23,250 nt of DNA from an uncultured Pseudobdellovibrionaceae bacterium (GTDB taxonomy: Bacteria > Bdellovibrionota > Bdellovibrionia > Bdellovibrionales > JAMPXM01): the NCBI GenBank assembly GCA_934277865.1, contig CAKQVW010000008.1, positions 1 through 23,250 on the forward strand, written 5' to 3'. Numbering within the stretch: position 1 is the stretch's first letter; every line of letters begins with the position of its first letter. The notes under the pieces were generated by a model. That model was given only the letters and a program-made list of their open reading frames with translations, had not been told where the DNA came from and did no database searches. A program made the position numbers and the translations under genes. Positions 22,849 to 23,250 of this stretch are shown one piece after another.

Positions 22849-23250
22849 ATGAGTCTTAAAATGAGACAGAATCGTCTGCCGGGCAAATCGGCAAGACGAA
22901 CTGGCGGACGCGTCGCCAAATCTAAAGGTCTTCTACTTTGGGTGGGCTTAGTTCTGTCGCTCTCTCCATTTGGTTTCAACTGTCACTCGCGCACCGATCT
23001 GACTCCGACTTCGATCTCTCATGATCAACAGGACTCCGACGATCAAACCGTACGCGCCATGGCTTCAATTGAGCCCATCGAAAAAGACGGCGCGCCCGTC
23101 GGCGAAGCCAAGGTGCGCATCGGTGGCGAAGCCCTGCTCTCGGCTTCCGAAGCAAAGGCTTCGGGCCTCATGGGAAAACTCAGCTCGGCCGATGACTCGC
23201 TTGTAAAAAAAGGCACGTCATTGGTCGCCGTATATGACAACTCATGCCGC
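22849..23250 (+). CDS. Exported or lipoprotein-like protein of unknown function (3' partial)
   Basis: The frame runs from ATG 22849 to the right edge without a stop, giving 134 residues. GGGGGA lies 6 bases before the start, a strong ribosome-binding site. The N-terminus is long and basic (about nine Lys/Arg in the first 26 residues). A hydrophobic core at about 27-43 ends in FGFNC. Cys45 could be lipidated, but FGFN is not a standard lipobox, so a plain signal peptide or anchor is equally likely. The mature part is Asp/Ser-rich at first, then contains GEAKVRIGGEALLSASEA and LVAVYDNSC. I do not recognise the family. It is expected to be periplasmic or surface-exposed. It diverges from the aldehyde dehydrogenase gene. 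Confidence 0.75.
   Translation, partial: MSLKMRQNRLPGKSARRTGGRVAKSKGLLLWVGLVLSLSPFGFNCHSRTDLTPTSISHDQQDSDDQTVRAMASIEPIEKDGAPVGEAKVRIGGEALLSASEAKASGLMGKLSSADDSLVKKGTSLVAVYDNSCR

Noticed and set aside
22785..22979. 64-codon minus-strand frame in the gap before the last gene
   Set aside because: It overlaps the start of the supported plus-strand gene at 22849, and its product is Arg/Pro-rich without motifs.

Overview
The window reads as chromosomal DNA from a member of the Bdellovibrionota/Oligoflexia group (an inference). The clues are a secreted zincin whose HEFGH, EGQxDxFA and QCRLDT motifs I associate with Bdellovibrio-like bacteria, many exported proteins of unknown function, a lone Flp-type prepilin and a GYF_2-PilZ protein. 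Base composition is moderately G+C-rich and looks even throughout. I saw no insertion sequence, CRISPR array, tRNA or rRNA. No gene-free stretch reaches 300 bases.

Left part (1-4992, + strand). An open frame enters from the left edge and fuses the C-terminal part of a YdjM-type membrane hydrolase to a zinc-peptidase domain. After about 240 non-coding bases comes a compact operon of three exported proteins. They are an unknown membrane-associated protein, a signal-peptide-bearing DUF2252-like protein (kinase-like fold), and an exported protein that looks like a VTC/CYTH triphosphate-tunnel domain. This operon is the best candidate for an undescribed system. A kinase-like protein and a polyphosphate-polymerase-like domain, both sent across the inner membrane, suggest phosphate or polyphosphate chemistry in the envelope.

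Middle (4989-13527). A minus-strand oligopeptide ABC transporter operon (oppA-oppB-lipoprotein-oppC) has a DUF2799 lipoprotein gene between its two permeases and no ATPase gene. Upstream on the same strand is a Slt70-like lytic transglycosylase with an unusual acidic insert. It diverges from radA (DNA recombination and repair), with only 6 bases between the two starts.

Right part (13491-23250). A GYF_2-PilZ protein follows an unknown membrane-anchored protein on the minus strand. Glycerol kinase (minus) and a PlsC-type acyltransferase (plus) diverge, again with 6 bases between starts; together they could feed glycerol into phospholipid. Next come an orphan Flp-type prepilin overlapping head-to-head with a membrane-anchored TlpA-like thioredoxin, a small unknown protein, and an aldehyde dehydrogenase-imidazolonepropionase (hutI) operon. 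At the right edge an exported protein starts after a good -10 box and runs off the window.

The genes are tightly packed: three convergent pairs overlap at their 3' ends and three divergent pairs are nearly touching or overlapping at their 5' ends.
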